Positions 16,812 to 24,707 of a stretch of DNA of 30,793 bases are shown in pieces. Each line of letters begins with the position of its first letter. Within the stretch, counting starts at the first letter, position 1. The stretch spans positions 1-30,793 of the forward strand of contig DATFAS010000121.1 of the NCBI GenBank assembly GCA_035254305.1, given 5' to 3'. The position numbers were made by a program, and so were the translations under genes. The DNA is from DATFAS01 sp035254305. Its GTDB lineage: Bacteria > Bacillota > Bacilli > Aneurinibacillales > RAOX-1. Below the pieces are notes generated by a model. That model was given only the letters and a program-made list of their open reading frames with translations. It did not search any database and was not told the origin of the DNA.

Positions 16812-16825
16812 TGGCTATTCACTCA
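16808..16825. promoter_or_regulatory. FadR-like operator over the -35 box
   Basis: TGAATGGCTATTCACTCA agrees with the Bacillus FadR operator TGAATGANTANTCATTCA at 14 of 16 fixed positions and contains a perfect AGTGAAT/ATTCACT inverted repeat. It overlaps the -35 of the predicted promoter, the classical repressing position. A fatty-acid-responsive FadR encoded outside the window would explain it; the local TetR protein is the alternative. Confidence 0.6.
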
Positions 16826-16870
16826 TAAAATTATTAAATAATTTTTAACAAATATCACAAACTGAACCAA

Positions 16871-16900
16871 ATAAAAAGAGGCCCTTACCTTCAGGGCCTC
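16871..16900 (-). terminator. Terminator after kamA
   Basis: GAGGCCCT pairs with AGGGCCTC around a seven-base loop, followed on the minus strand by CTTTTTATT. It starts 12 nt after the kamA stop. Confidence 0.9.
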
Positions 16901-16911
16901 CTCTATCAAAA

Positions 16912-18282
16912 CTACTCATTATTTTCACTACGTATTTGGGTCATCTTCTCTTTCAACTCATCCCGTTTCCCTCGGAAATGTTTAAGGGAAAAGTGATTTC
17001 CCTGCGTTTCATAGCCTTTTCTTTTATTTAAACGACAAAGTCCCTCCGGAACAAGATTAAACTTATCATCATTCATCAGGGCAGCAATTCCTACAGTTGG
17101 ATTTGGAGTGCTAATTCCATACTTTTCATTAAAATATTCATCTGCTCTTCCTGGCTCATAATTCTTCGGTTCGGGGTAACTGACGATTACTCCTTCGAAA
17201 TTACGCAAGACAACCTTATCAGGGCTTTGCGAAATTAAATAATTAGGTTGAACAGAAATCTTCCCTCCACCACCTGGCGCATCAATCACAAAGGTTGGCA
17301 CTGCATATCCAGAGGTATGACCCCTTAAATTTTCGATGATTTCAATTCCTTTAGAAACTGGTACACGGAAATGACCGATTCCTTCTGATAAATCACACTG
17401 ATAAATATAGTAAGGTCGCACACGAAGCCGAACGAGCTCATGCATGAGCTTTTTCATGATATAAACGCTATCATTTATTCCAGCAAGAATAACGGATTGA
17501 TTACCTATTGGAATCCCTGCATTAGCAAGCATCTCACAGGCCTTCTTGGATTCAGGGGTAATTTCTAGTGGGGTATTGAAATGTGTATTAAGCCATATGG
17601 GGTGGTATTTCTTCAGCATACTACATAAGTTTTCTGTTATCCTCTGAGGAAATACAACTGGGGCACGGGTACCAATCCGAATAATTTCGACATGTGGGAT
17701 GGACCTGAGATTTCGAATCACATATTCGAGAATACGATCATTCACTAGCAGCGCATCCCCACCGGATAATAAGACATCTCGGACCTCTGGGTTTTGGCGA
17801 ATATATTCAATGGCCGCATCTAGCTGTTTGCGTGGTACACTCATCCCCACCTGGCCAGAGAAACGGCGTCTTGTACAATAGCGACAATACATAGAACATT
17901 GATTGGTGATAAGGAACAAAACTCGATCAGGATAGCGGTGTGTTAATCCCGGGGTAGGTGAATCTTCATCTTCATGTAAGGGGTCCTCTAGGTCATACTT
18001 TGTCTTCATCATTTCCTGAGAAATGGGAACCGATTGCTTACGAATCGGACAACGTGGATCATTCGGATCCATTAGAGAGGCATAATAAGGGGTAATATTT
18101 AAAGGGATGGTCTTCGTCGATATGCGAACCCCTTCTTCTTCATCAGGAGTTAAATTCACTACTTTCTTCAATTCATCAACGGTACGAATGGTATTCGTCA
18201 ACTGCCACATCCAGTCATTCCATTGGTCTTCCGTTATATCCTGCCATAGGCTAATTTCTTTCCAATGCCTTCTGTTAAACAT
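16912..18282 (-). CDS. kamA: Lysine 2,3-aminomutase
   Basis: This radical-SAM, PLP-dependent enzyme converts L-lysine to L-beta-lysine, the entry to lysine fermentation or beta-lysine production. The 456-residue protein has the radical-SAM CxxxCxxC at C129-C133-C136 (CSMYCRYC). It has the lysine-binding Asp residues equivalent to the clostridial enzyme (D298 in CDLSEGIGH, D335 in VIDAPGGGGK) and the PLP lysine K342. AAAGGAGG lies 9 nt before the ATG. It is monocistronic: a sigma-54 promoter lies just upstream and a terminator just downstream. The regulator gene ends 81 nt before its start. None of the later lysine-fermentation genes (kamDE, kdd, kce) is in the window. Confidence 0.95.
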   Translation of the reverse strand: MFNRRHWKEISLWQDITEDQWNDWMWQLTNTIRTVDELKKVVNLTPDEEEGVRISTKTIPLNITPYYASLMDPNDPRCPIRKQSVPISQEMMKTKYDLEDPLHEDEDSPTPGLTHRYPDRVLFLITNQCSMYCRYCTRRRFSGQVGMSVPRKQLDAAIEYIRQNPEVRDVLLSGGDALLVNDRILEYVIRNLRSIPHVEIIRIGTRAPVVFPQRITENLCSMLKKYHPIWLNTHFNTPLEITPESKKACEMLANAGIPIGNQSVILAGINDSVYIMKKLMHELVRLRVRPYYIYQCDLSEGIGHFRVPVSKGIEIIENLRGHTSGYAVPTFVIDAPGGGGKISVQPNYLISQSPDKVVLRNFEGVIVSYPEPKNYEPGRADEYFNEKYGISTPNPTVGIAALMNDDKFNLVPEGLCRLNKRKGYETQGNHFSLKHFRGKRDELKEKMTQIRSENNE

Positions 18283-18340
18283 ATAGGTGAACCTCCTTTA
18301 TACAAACCCACTCATCAGGAAAATGTTCACCTTTTTATCT

Positions 18341-18356
18341 TGCAAGAAATATGCCA
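18341..18356 (-). promoter_or_regulatory. kamA: Sigma-54 (-24/-12) promoter of kamA
   Basis: On the minus strand TGGCAT, five bases, then TTGCA gives TGGCATATTTCTTGCA. GG and GC are spaced by exactly 10 nt as required for sigma-54, with one departure from the TGGCAC-N5-TTGCA consensus. It lies 59-74 nt before the kamA start and starts 8 bp beyond the stop of the sigma-54 activator gene, so activator sites probably lie inside that gene. Bacillus thuringiensis kamA is known to use sigma-54 with KamR. Confidence 0.9.
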
Positions 18357-18363
18357 AATTAAT

Positions 18364-19782
18364 TTAACTCAATCCAAGCTTAGCTAACTTATATTGGAGG
18401 GTCTGCCGAGGGATGCCCAACTGCTTCGCTGCCTGCATCACGTTCCCCCCTGTTTTCTCCATGGCCCGTTTAATCATCCATTCTTCCATTTTGTATAGGG
18501 CTTCTCGAAGAGAAATCTCTTCTTCAGCAAATTCCGATACGATCGGTGCAGCCTCCTTCCTACTCGTCTGTAGGTGAACAGGTATGTCTCCCACACGAAT
18601 GACATCGCCTTCCACAAGATTCATAGCAGCTTCAATACAGTGTTCTAGCTCTCTTATATTTCCCGGCCAATTATAATTCATTAAGAGCTGTTCAACACCC
18701 CATTCCACACCTGTTACTAGCTTACCGAAAAGATAGTTAAACTTTTTGATAAAATGTTCAGTTAACTGAAGAATATCCTCTTTTCTTTCCCGCAGTGGAG
18801 GAAGATTGAATGGAACGACATTTAATCGATAATAGAGATCTGTTCTAAGCCTACCTTCCCTCATGGCTTGCTGAGGATCCTCATTTAATGCAGCCATAAC
18901 GCGAACGTCGATCCCCACTTCCTTGCTTGCTCCAACCCTTCTAACCTGGCTTTCTTGAATCACACGAAGTAGCTTTGCCTGTAGCTCTAATGGCATACTA
19001 TTGATTTCATCTAGAAAAAGACTACCCCCATTCGCTAGTTCAAATAACCCCGGACGGTCTTCTGCCCCTGTGAAGCTCCCTTTGGTTGTCCCAAATAGGA
19101 GTCCTTCAAGTAAAGTATCAGGAAGAGCTGCACAATTTTGGGCAATGAATGGCGAGGAGCTCCGCTGTGAAGCATTATGAATGGATTGTACAAGCAGTTC
19201 TTTACCCGTACCCGTTTCACCCATGATGAGGATTGGTGAGGATGTACTTGCCACCCTTTTTCCAAGATGGATTAGCTGCTGCATCTCTCTATTTGACGTA
19301 ATAATATCTGTAAAATGATATTTTGCCCCCGTACCCGAACGAACACCACTATTCTTGCGTGGTTTGGAATGGGCTGCAATTTGAGCTTGAAGATCCAGTA
19401 ACTTTTCAGACAATTCCTTTACCTTGGAAAAGTCCTTCGAAACCTCCACAGCACCAAATAAATTCTCCCCCACTATGATCGGTAAGGTAGTATTCACAGT
19501 GATGACTTGTTTACCCTTCATATTCGTATACCGTTGATGCTGATTATAGATAGGTTCTTGATTTTCAATCACCTTAAGCAAGGTGCTTGTTTGTACATTT
19601 AGGGAAGGAAAAACCTTAAGAAGATGCTTCCCAAGCACTTCTTCTACCTGCATTCCATCTAGCCTTGCAGCAACCTCATTATAATAAATGGTGAATCCAC
19701 TCGCATCGACAGCATGTATGCCCTCATCGATGGCACCTAGTATCGCTTGTAGCATCTCTTTAGACATACCTGCTCTTTCCAT
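18364..19782 (-). CDS. Sigma-54-dependent activator (KamR-like)
   Basis: This is an enhancer-binding protein that drives sigma-54 RNA polymerase, here almost certainly at kamA. Domain order is a PAS sensor (about residues 8-115, IDEGIHAVDASGFTIYYN), an AAA+ domain with Walker A GETGTGKE (188-195), the sigma-54-contact loop GSFTGA (235-240, Ser for the usual Ala), Walker B SLFLDEI and R-fingers, then a Fis-type helix-turn-helix at the end (GGNVMQAAKQLGIPRQTLQYKL, cited as its ends). I choose the ATG at 19782 (MERAGMSKE), 472 residues, with AAGGAGGG about 11 nt upstream; a longer frame would start at a TTG without a site. The inducer is probably lysine or a related amino acid, by inference. Confidence 0.92.
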   Translation of the reverse strand: MERAGMSKEMLQAILGAIDEGIHAVDASGFTIYYNEVAARLDGMQVEEVLGKHLLKVFPSLNVQTSTLLKVIENQEPIYNQHQRYTNMKGKQVITVNTTLPIIVGENLFGAVEVSKDFSKVKELSEKLLDLQAQIAAHSKPRKNSGVRSGTGAKYHFTDIITSNREMQQLIHLGKRVASTSSPILIMGETGTGKELLVQSIHNASQRSSSPFIAQNCAALPDTLLEGLLFGTTKGSFTGAEDRPGLFELANGGSLFLDEINSMPLELQAKLLRVIQESQVRRVGASKEVGIDVRVMAALNEDPQQAMREGRLRTDLYYRLNVVPFNLPPLRERKEDILQLTEHFIKKFNYLFGKLVTGVEWGVEQLLMNYNWPGNIRELEHCIEAAMNLVEGDVIRVGDIPVHLQTSRKEAAPIVSEFAEEEISLREALYKMEEWMIKRAMEKTGGNVMQAAKQLGIPRQTLQYKLAKLGLS

Positions 19783-19960
19783 TTGTATCACGCCCTCCTT
19801 TTTAGAGTTTTTTGTAGCCTGAATTTTCAAGGTGTTGAGGGAATCAGAAGATGCTGGGAGGACTGATAGTGTTCCTTATCATGGTTAGACCCACTGAATA
19901 TGGAGTCTGAGCATTAAAACCCAAGGTAGGCAGGCACTTATCCGGGTCAAGACCCACTAA

Positions 19961-20003
19961 TTTGAAGAGATCTCCAACCATAAGCTCCCTTGAGGCCCTT
20001 ATT
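19961..20003. repeat. 43-nt repeat copy with palindromic core (cluster 1, copy 1)
   Basis: The segment begins TTTGAAGAGATC and ends GGCCCTTATT. It matches 35 of 43 positions of the copy at 20073-20115. The last 25 nt (19979-20003) are an imperfect hairpin with ATAAG/CTTAT ends, the same unit type as in the cluster at 22492-22679. Confidence 0.7.
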
Positions 20004-20029
20004 TACCTTTCTAACACTCTATTTCCACA

Positions 20030-20053
20030 AATAAGGTCCCCTCAGTCCCTTAA
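20030..20053. repeat. Degenerate palindromic unit (cluster 1, copy 2)
   Basis: AATAAGG followed by CCCCTCAG and CCCTTAA resembles the 25-nt unit found six other times in these intergenic regions, but its 3' arm has decayed (TTAA in place of TTATT). Confidence 0.5.
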
Positions 20054-20072
20054 CCCAACCTAAACCTCTTAT

Positions 20073-20115
20073 TTTGATGAAATCCCCGGCCATAAGCGCC
20101 CCTGTGGCCCTTATT
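20073..20115. repeat. 43-nt repeat copy with palindromic core (cluster 1, copy 3)
   Basis: This copy begins TTTGATGAAATC and ends GGCCCTTATT, 112 nt after the first copy. The 490-nt gap from 19783 to 20275 otherwise holds only these repeats, the argS terminator and a weak stem at about 20139-20162; I see no gene in it. Confidence 0.7.
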
Positions 20116-20244
20116 CAGAAGGTTTTCCCATAACCAAGCTGCATAGCATTCAGCAGTGCTTGCCGGTTTATTGGCATCCGAGCAATGATCCCTACAGCCC
20201 CCATCCATGTACTTAAACATATTCATCATTCAAAAATTCAATGA

Positions 20245-20269
20245 AATAAAAGACCTCCCAAGGGAGGTC
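20245..20269 (-). terminator. Terminator after argS
   Basis: GACCTCCC and GGGAGGTC form a perfect palindromic stem (20252-20269), followed on the minus strand by TTTTATT. It lies 6 nt after the argS stop. Confidence 0.92.
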
Positions 20270-20275
20270 AAGGTA

Positions 20276-21946
20276 TTACATTTTTTCTGGTGCACTAACA
20301 CCGATCACACGAAGAGCATTTCCAAGTGTAATTTGAACAGCTTTGAGAAGCTGCAAACGTGCCACAGACAATTCCTTATTCTCTGTTACCACGTGTTCTG
20401 CATTGTAGAAGCTGTGGAATAATGTAGCCAATTCATGTGTATATCGAACCATTCGATGCGGTGCATATTGCTCAGCTGCTAAATTAATTTCTTCAGGGAA
20501 AAGACCGATTTTCTTCAATAGCTCTAGTTCTTTCTCTGAATCGAGTAATCCTAAATTTGCTTTATCCTGATTCCAATCTAAACCTTCTTCCTCAGCCTTA
20601 CGGAAGATGCTGCATATACGAGCATAAGCATATTGGACGTAGAATACTGGATTTTCATTCGATTTAGATACAGCTAAATCCATATCGAAGTCAAGATGGG
20701 CATCCGAACTACGCATAGTGAAGAAATAACGGACAGCATCTGTTCCTACCTCTTCCATCAGATCACGCATAGTCACAGCTTTCCCGGTCCGCTTAGACAT
20801 CTTGACCTTCTCTCCGCCTTGATACAAACTAACCATTTGGTTAATAATGACATCTAGTTGGTCCGGGCGATGACCTAGGGCCTGCATAGCAGCTTTCATC
20901 CTAGGAATATATCCATGGTGATCAGCACCCCAAATATTGATCAATCGATCAAATCCACGGTCATATTTGTTCTCATGATAAGCTATATCTGGAGTCAAAT
21001 AAGTATAGCTTCCATCATTTTTAATTAATACACGATCTTTATCATCACCGAAATCAGTTGAACGTAGCCATGTTGCCCCATCCTGTTCAAAGATATAGCC
21101 ACGTTCACGTAGTTTCCCAATAATTTCTTCTACTGCTCCACTCTTATATAAAGATGTCTCACTAAACCATACGTTAAATTCAACACCAAAATCCTTTAGA
21201 TCATGCTTAAGCTTAGCAAGCTCCTTATCTAATCCATACTCACGGAAAAACTGAAATCTCTCTTCTTCTGACATAGAAACGTAACGATCTCCAGCTTCCT
21301 TAGCAAGCTCTTGTCCGAAACCAACGATATCTTGTCCATGGTAGCCATCTTCTGGCATAGAGGAATCCTGCCCTAATGCTTGGAAATACCTTGCTTCAAT
21401 CGATTTTGCCAAATTTGCAATCTGATTTCCTGCATCGTTAATATAGTACTCTCTAGAAACGTTATAACCTGCAAGATCTAACACATTACAAAGAGCATCC
21501 CCAACCGCAGCTCCCCGGGCATGTCCAAGGTGTAAACTACCTGTTGGATTCGCACTGACAAACTCAACCTGAATATTAGTACCCTGGCCAGAAGTTGTGC
21601 GTCCATAATCTACACCACTCTGGATTATTTGAGAAATAATATCCGTTAGGTAAGAATTGTCCATAAAAAAGTTTATAAATCCAGGACCTGCAATCTCTAC
21701 CTTTGATACATGAACCTTGTCTGCCTGAAATTGCTCAAGCATGGCCTCGGCAATTTGACGTGGGGCCTTGCGGGCAATCTTAGTTAGCTGCATAGCAATA
21801 TTTGTTGCATAGTCACCATGTGCCTTTTCCTTTGGAATTTCGAGTACAAAGTTGGGTATTTGCTCATATTGAGCTAATCCTGCCCGAACAACAGCTTGTT
21901 TAATTTCTTCAATAACGGCATCCTTCACTGTTTCAACGATATTCAT
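20276..21946 (-). CDS. argS: Arginyl-tRNA synthetase
   Basis: This class I synthetase charges tRNA-Arg with arginine. The 556-residue protein has the N-terminal Add1 domain, the HIGH motif as HLGH (139-142, ANPTGSLHLGH) and the KMSKS loop as KMSKR (VKMSKRTGK). It also has the DALR anticodon-binding domain ending RVIGVSAPEKM. Length is normal. GGAGGG lies before the ATG. It follows ywiB by 21 nt, so they form a two-gene operon as in B. subtilis, ended by the terminator at 20245. No T-box was found upstream. Confidence 0.97.
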   Translation of the reverse strand: MNIVETVKDAVIEEIKQAVVRAGLAQYEQIPNFVLEIPKEKAHGDYATNIAMQLTKIARKAPRQIAEAMLEQFQADKVHVSKVEIAGPGFINFFMDNSYLTDIISQIIQSGVDYGRTTSGQGTNIQVEFVSANPTGSLHLGHARGAAVGDALCNVLDLAGYNVSREYYINDAGNQIANLAKSIEARYFQALGQDSSMPEDGYHGQDIVGFGQELAKEAGDRYVSMSEEERFQFFREYGLDKELAKLKHDLKDFGVEFNVWFSETSLYKSGAVEEIIGKLRERGYIFEQDGATWLRSTDFGDDKDRVLIKNDGSYTYLTPDIAYHENKYDRGFDRLINIWGADHHGYIPRMKAAMQALGHRPDQLDVIINQMVSLYQGGEKVKMSKRTGKAVTMRDLMEEVGTDAVRYFFTMRSSDAHLDFDMDLAVSKSNENPVFYVQYAYARICSIFRKAEEEGLDWNQDKANLGLLDSEKELELLKKIGLFPEEINLAAEQYAPHRMVRYTHELATLFHSFYNAEHVVTENKELSVARLQLLKAVQITLGNALRVIGVSAPEKM

Positions 21947-21967
21947 AATAGGAACCCTCCAAAAAAT

Positions 21968-22384
21968 CTATGTATCGGACTTTCCATCCACTGTATCATC
22001 CATTAAAATTTCTAATTCATAGCGACCTAAATCTTCACCATTAAGCTTCAATCGATAATGTAACAGGAATCTCCCATCAGCCACCTGAAGTCTTTCTGTT
22101 TTCGTTTTCATCAGCATGGAACCAAACGGCCCATCGTACTTTCCTTCCGTCCACCGGCCCAATCGAAATTCCTGGCGCATACGAATGGCTCCCGTACGGA
22201 TAATGATAGCCCCTTGATCATAAGACTTAACGGTCGTCATAACCCCACCGGCACCCTCCACATCCTCTTTATACATAAGAATCCAGGAATCGACCTTTTG
22301 TGTCCATTTACCGTAGTAGGTTTGTTCTATCATTTCCCCTTGCTTTCGCATAGTTGTCTTGATCCTTAACTTAACCTCTTTCAC
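21968..22384 (-). CDS. ywiB: DUF1934 family protein (YwiB)
   Basis: This is a 138-residue cytosolic protein of the DUF1934/calycin-like beta-barrel family, of unknown role, that is regularly found immediately upstream of argS in Bacillales. It shows alternating beta-strand patterns (GAIIIRTGAIRMRQEF; LRLKLNGEDLGRYELEI-type C terminus) and the conserved M-R-Q-E-F / G-x-F-x-L-x-Y layout. The start is a GTG with GGGTGG 6 nt upstream. No signal peptide or membrane segment is seen. The inverted-repeat element ending at 22437 lies 52 bp before the start and could carry its promoter. Confidence 0.85.
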   Translation of the reverse strand: MKEVKLRIKTTMRKQGEMIEQTYYGKWTQKVDSWILMYKEDVEGAGGVMTTVKSYDQGAIIIRTGAIRMRQEFRLGRWTEGKYDGPFGSMLMKTKTERLQVADGRFLLHYRLKLNGEDLGRYELEILMDDTVDGKSDT

Positions 22385-22436
22385 TTAAGACCACCCTTGC
22401 ACCTAAATACAACTAGCACCCCAACACATTTTGAGA

Positions 22437-22739
22437 CTGTCCATTCATTAATCTAGTTTGAATTCTCGGTACACGGCCCCACCAGCAGAAAAATAAGAGC
22501 CTCTCAGATCCTTATTTCACACATTTCGAAACCTAACCAACAAATAAGAGCTTTTCAGACCCTTATTCCACTCTCAACCTCAATTTTGAAGCCTCTACCG
22601 GAAAATAAGAGCCTCTAGGGTCCTTATTCCACACATTTCGAGACCTAACCAACAAATAAGATCCTTTCAGGCCCTTATTCACCACTGAAGGTCCTAACTG
22701 TGGTTCAGGTCTGCTCAAACTAGCTTAATGAATCGACAG
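22437..22739. mobile_element. MITE-like element with 25-bp terminal inverted repeats
   Basis: The 25 bp at 22437-22461 (starts CTGTC, contains ATTCATTAA, ends CTAGTTTGA) recur as an inverted copy at 22715-22739 with 23 of 25 matches. The 253 bp between hold four palindromic 25-nt units and no open frame with a ribosome site. No target-site duplication could be recognised. The terminal repeats are plainly seen; mobility is inferred. It fills the gap between ywiB and the speB terminator. An alternative is a structured RNA or a regulatory array. Confidence 0.55.
22492..22679. repeat. Four 25-nt palindromic repeats (cluster 2)
   Basis: Units at 22492-22516, 22543-22567, 22604-22628 and 22655-22679 share AATAAGAKCC at the left and CCTTATT at the right, with 6-bp or longer arms that can fold. 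Start-to-start spacings are 51, 61 and 51. The pair of units 1+2 with their spacer (76 nt) matches the pair 3+4 at 68 of 76 positions, including the spacer with CACACATTTCGA and CCTAACCAAC. The array therefore arose by duplication of a two-unit block of 112-nt period. Confidence 0.8.
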
Positions 22740-22804
22740 CATCTATATTCTACATATTTTAGGCTTTTTTCTAAGTAAAATCAAACGTATAACCAACAAA
22801 TATC

Positions 22805-22843
22805 CAAACAACAAGGGTGTCTCACAGCTATAGGAGACACCCT
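22805..22843 (-). terminator. Terminator after speB
   Basis: AGGGTGTCTC and GAGACACCCT form a perfect ten-pair stem around a ten-base loop, starting 6 nt after the speB stop. The tail on the minus strand is TTGTTGTTT rather than a pure T run. Confidence 0.8.
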
Positions 22844-22849
22844 CTACTC

Positions 22850-23719
22850 TTACTTTACAAAAGTAAGCATCATTTCTCTAATAATTTTGGATGCGACGAT
22901 CTGGGTTTGTTCTGTAGGATCATAAGCAGGAGCAACTTCCATTAGATCACAGCCAACTACATTGATTCCCGCTTCACCGATGGCATGAATCGAAGCTAGT
23001 AATTCTTTCGAAGTAATCCCACCAGCCTCTGCTGTTCCCGTTCCTGGAGCTGCAGAAGGATCTAACACATCAATATCAATGCTCAAATACACAGGGCGAT
23101 TCCCAATCGTAGGAAGAACCTTCTTCAATGGTTCAAGAACATCGAATTTAAACAAATTCATATTTTCCTTGGCCCATTCGAATTCTTCCTTCATACCGGA
23201 ACGAATACCGAAGGAATACACATTCTTACCACCAATGAGATTACATGCCTTCTTAATCGGTGTTGAGTGAGAAAGAGTTTCCCCTTCATATTGATCCCGT
23301 AAATCAGTATGGGCATCGAAATGGAAAAGAACCATGTCTGGATATTTCTTATAAACTTCTTGGATAATAGGCCAAGTCGCTAAATGCTCCCCACCGATTC
23401 CAAGTGGAAACTTACCATCTGCCAATAATTTTGCTACATAATCCCCAATCATATCAAGGCTACGTGCAGTATTTCCGAATGGTAGAGGAATATCTCCTGC
23501 ATCAAAGTAATTGATCTCTTCTAAGTGACGGTCTACATATGGGCTGTACTCTTCTAAACCAACAGACACCTCACGAATTCTCGTCGGACCAAAACGGGAC
23601 CCCGGACGAAAACTAACTGTAAAATCCATAGGCATTCCATAAAGAACTACTTGTGCTTTATCATAATCCTGCTGTGCACCGATAAAGATATTACCGGAAT
23701 AAGCTTCATCAAATCTCAA
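22850..23719 (-). CDS. speB: Agmatinase
   Basis: This binuclear manganese ureohydrolase converts agmatine to putrescine and urea. The 289-residue protein carries the metal-binding motifs of the arginase family: GIGGEH, HFDAHTDLRD and SIDIDVLDPSAAPGTGT, plus the GGITSKELL segment. The start is a TTG, supported by GAGGG 8 nt upstream and by alignment of MRFDEAYSGNIFIG with the family N terminus. It begins 16 nt after speE, and the two form an operon as in B. subtilis (speE-speB). A terminator follows directly. Confidence 0.95.
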   Translation of the reverse strand: MRFDEAYSGNIFIGAQQDYDKAQVVLYGMPMDFTVSFRPGSRFGPTRIREVSVGLEEYSPYVDRHLEEINYFDAGDIPLPFGNTARSLDMIGDYVAKLLADGKFPLGIGGEHLATWPIIQEVYKKYPDMVLFHFDAHTDLRDQYEGETLSHSTPIKKACNLIGGKNVYSFGIRSGMKEEFEWAKENMNLFKFDVLEPLKKVLPTIGNRPVYLSIDIDVLDPSAAPGTGTAEAGGITSKELLASIHAIGEAGINVVGCDLMEVAPAYDPTEQTQIVASKIIREMMLTFVK

Positions 23720-23735
23720 TCGTATTCCCTCTTTT

Positions 23736-24566
23736 CTATTCCACTAATGCTTTCACAAATTTAGGCAACTTGAAACAAGCGTGGTGAATTTCTGGTGAAT
23801 AATATTTCGTTGGAAGGTCTTTAATCTCTGATTCTTTTACTGCCATAGGATCGTATTTCTTCGAGCCTAAGGTGAATGTCCACATTCCTGATGGATACGT
23901 TGGAATATTAGCGATATAAGTACGGGTGATCGGGAAGATCTCCTTAACATCCTTAGAAACCTTACGGATCAGATCTGCCTTAAACCATGGATTATCCGTT
24001 TGAGCAACGAAAATTCCATCCTCTTTTAGCGCTTCATAAATCCCCTGATAAAATCCGCGTTCAAATAGCGGGGCAGCCGGGCCTACTGGTTCTGTAGAAT
24101 CTACCATAATCACATCATAAAGATTCTTGTTTTTAATGATATGCATGAATCCATCAGCTACTTGCACCTCTACACGAGGATTGTCTAATTCACCAGCAAT
24201 TTCAGGCAGATATTTTTTAGAGTATTCGATAACCTTGCCGTCAATTTCTACAAGAACAGCCTTTTCTACCTTGTCATGCTTAAGGATTTCACGAATAACT
24301 CCTCCATCCCCACCACCAACAACTAGAACTTGCTTAGGGTTTGGATGGGTGTTAAGGATCGGATGCGCCACCATTTCATGATAAACAAACTCATCGATTT
24401 GACTCGTCATAACCATTCCATCCAGAAATAGCATATTTCCAAATTCAGCCGTCTCCGCCATATCTAGCTTTTGGAATTCCGTTTGCTCTGTATGTAATGT
24501 CTTATTAATCCTCATCGTAATACCGAAGTTCTCCGTTTGCTTTTCTGTGAACCAGAAACCACCCAT
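23736..24566 (-). CDS. speE: Spermidine synthase
   Basis: This enzyme transfers an aminopropyl group from decarboxylated S-adenosylmethionine to putrescine, giving spermidine. The 276-residue protein has the N-terminal beta domain (WFTEKQTENFGITM), the QIDEFVYHEMVAHP active-site strand, the nucleotide motif GGGDGGVIREIL and the catalytic-Asp loop VDSTEPVGPA. I choose the ATG at 24566 (MGGFWFTEKQ), with AAGGGGTG 7 nt upstream and the same length as B. subtilis SpeE; the longer frame has no ribosome site. Its product chain is fed by speB downstream. The leader between promoter and start is strongly structured. Confidence 0.96.
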   Translation of the reverse strand: MGGFWFTEKQTENFGITMRINKTLHTEQTEFQKLDMAETAEFGNMLFLDGMVMTSQIDEFVYHEMVAHPILNTHPNPKQVLVVGGGDGGVIREILKHDKVEKAVLVEIDGKVIEYSKKYLPEIAGELDNPRVEVQVADGFMHIIKNKNLYDVIMVDSTEPVGPAAPLFERGFYQGIYEALKEDGIFVAQTDNPWFKADLIRKVSKDVKEIFPITRTYIANIPTYPSGMWTFTLGSKKYDPMAVKESEIKDLPTKYYSPEIHHACFKLPKFVKALVE

Positions 24567-24583
24567 GGTCACACCCCTTTTCC

Positions 24584-24635
24584 ATTTATCATTCACCCAA
24601 AATTATATGGGTTATTGTTTACTCGAATGATAAAT
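24584..24635 (-). promoter_or_regulatory. Structured speE leader hairpin
   Basis: ATTTATCATTC (24584-24594) and GAATGATAAAT (24625-24635) form a perfect 11-bp inverted repeat around a 30-base loop, and an inner ACCCA/TGGGT stem (24595-24599 / 24608-24612) stacks on it. It lies wholly in the transcribed leader and ends about 5 nt before the ribosome site. It is not followed by a T run, so it is not a terminator. Confidence 0.5.
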
Positions 24636-24664
24636 TTATCCATCCCCTCTCAAACACAAATTTC

Positions 24665-24693
24665 ATTATATTAGGTCAAAACAATGGATGCAA
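24665..24693 (-). promoter_or_regulatory. speE-speB sigma-A promoter
   Basis: A perfect TATAAT (24665-24670) lies exactly 17 nt after TTGCAT (24688-24693) on the minus strand. Predicted initiation near 24658 gives a leader of about 92 nt. Confidence 0.75.
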
Positions 24694-24707
24694 CTTAAAA
24701 AAAGAGA

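Noticed and set aside
20207..20422. Plus-strand frame of 71 codons at the argS 3' end
   Set aside because: It spans the argS terminator and is antisense to the conserved argS C terminus.
21947..22436. T-box leader for argS
   Set aside because: No T-box sequence or specifier stem was seen, and argS follows ywiB by only 21 nt.
22492..22679. Regularly spaced repeats that could suggest a CRISPR array
   Set aside because: The units are imperfect palindromes, two of the spacers are nearly identical to each other (24 of 26), spacing is uneven (51/61/51) and no cas gene is near.
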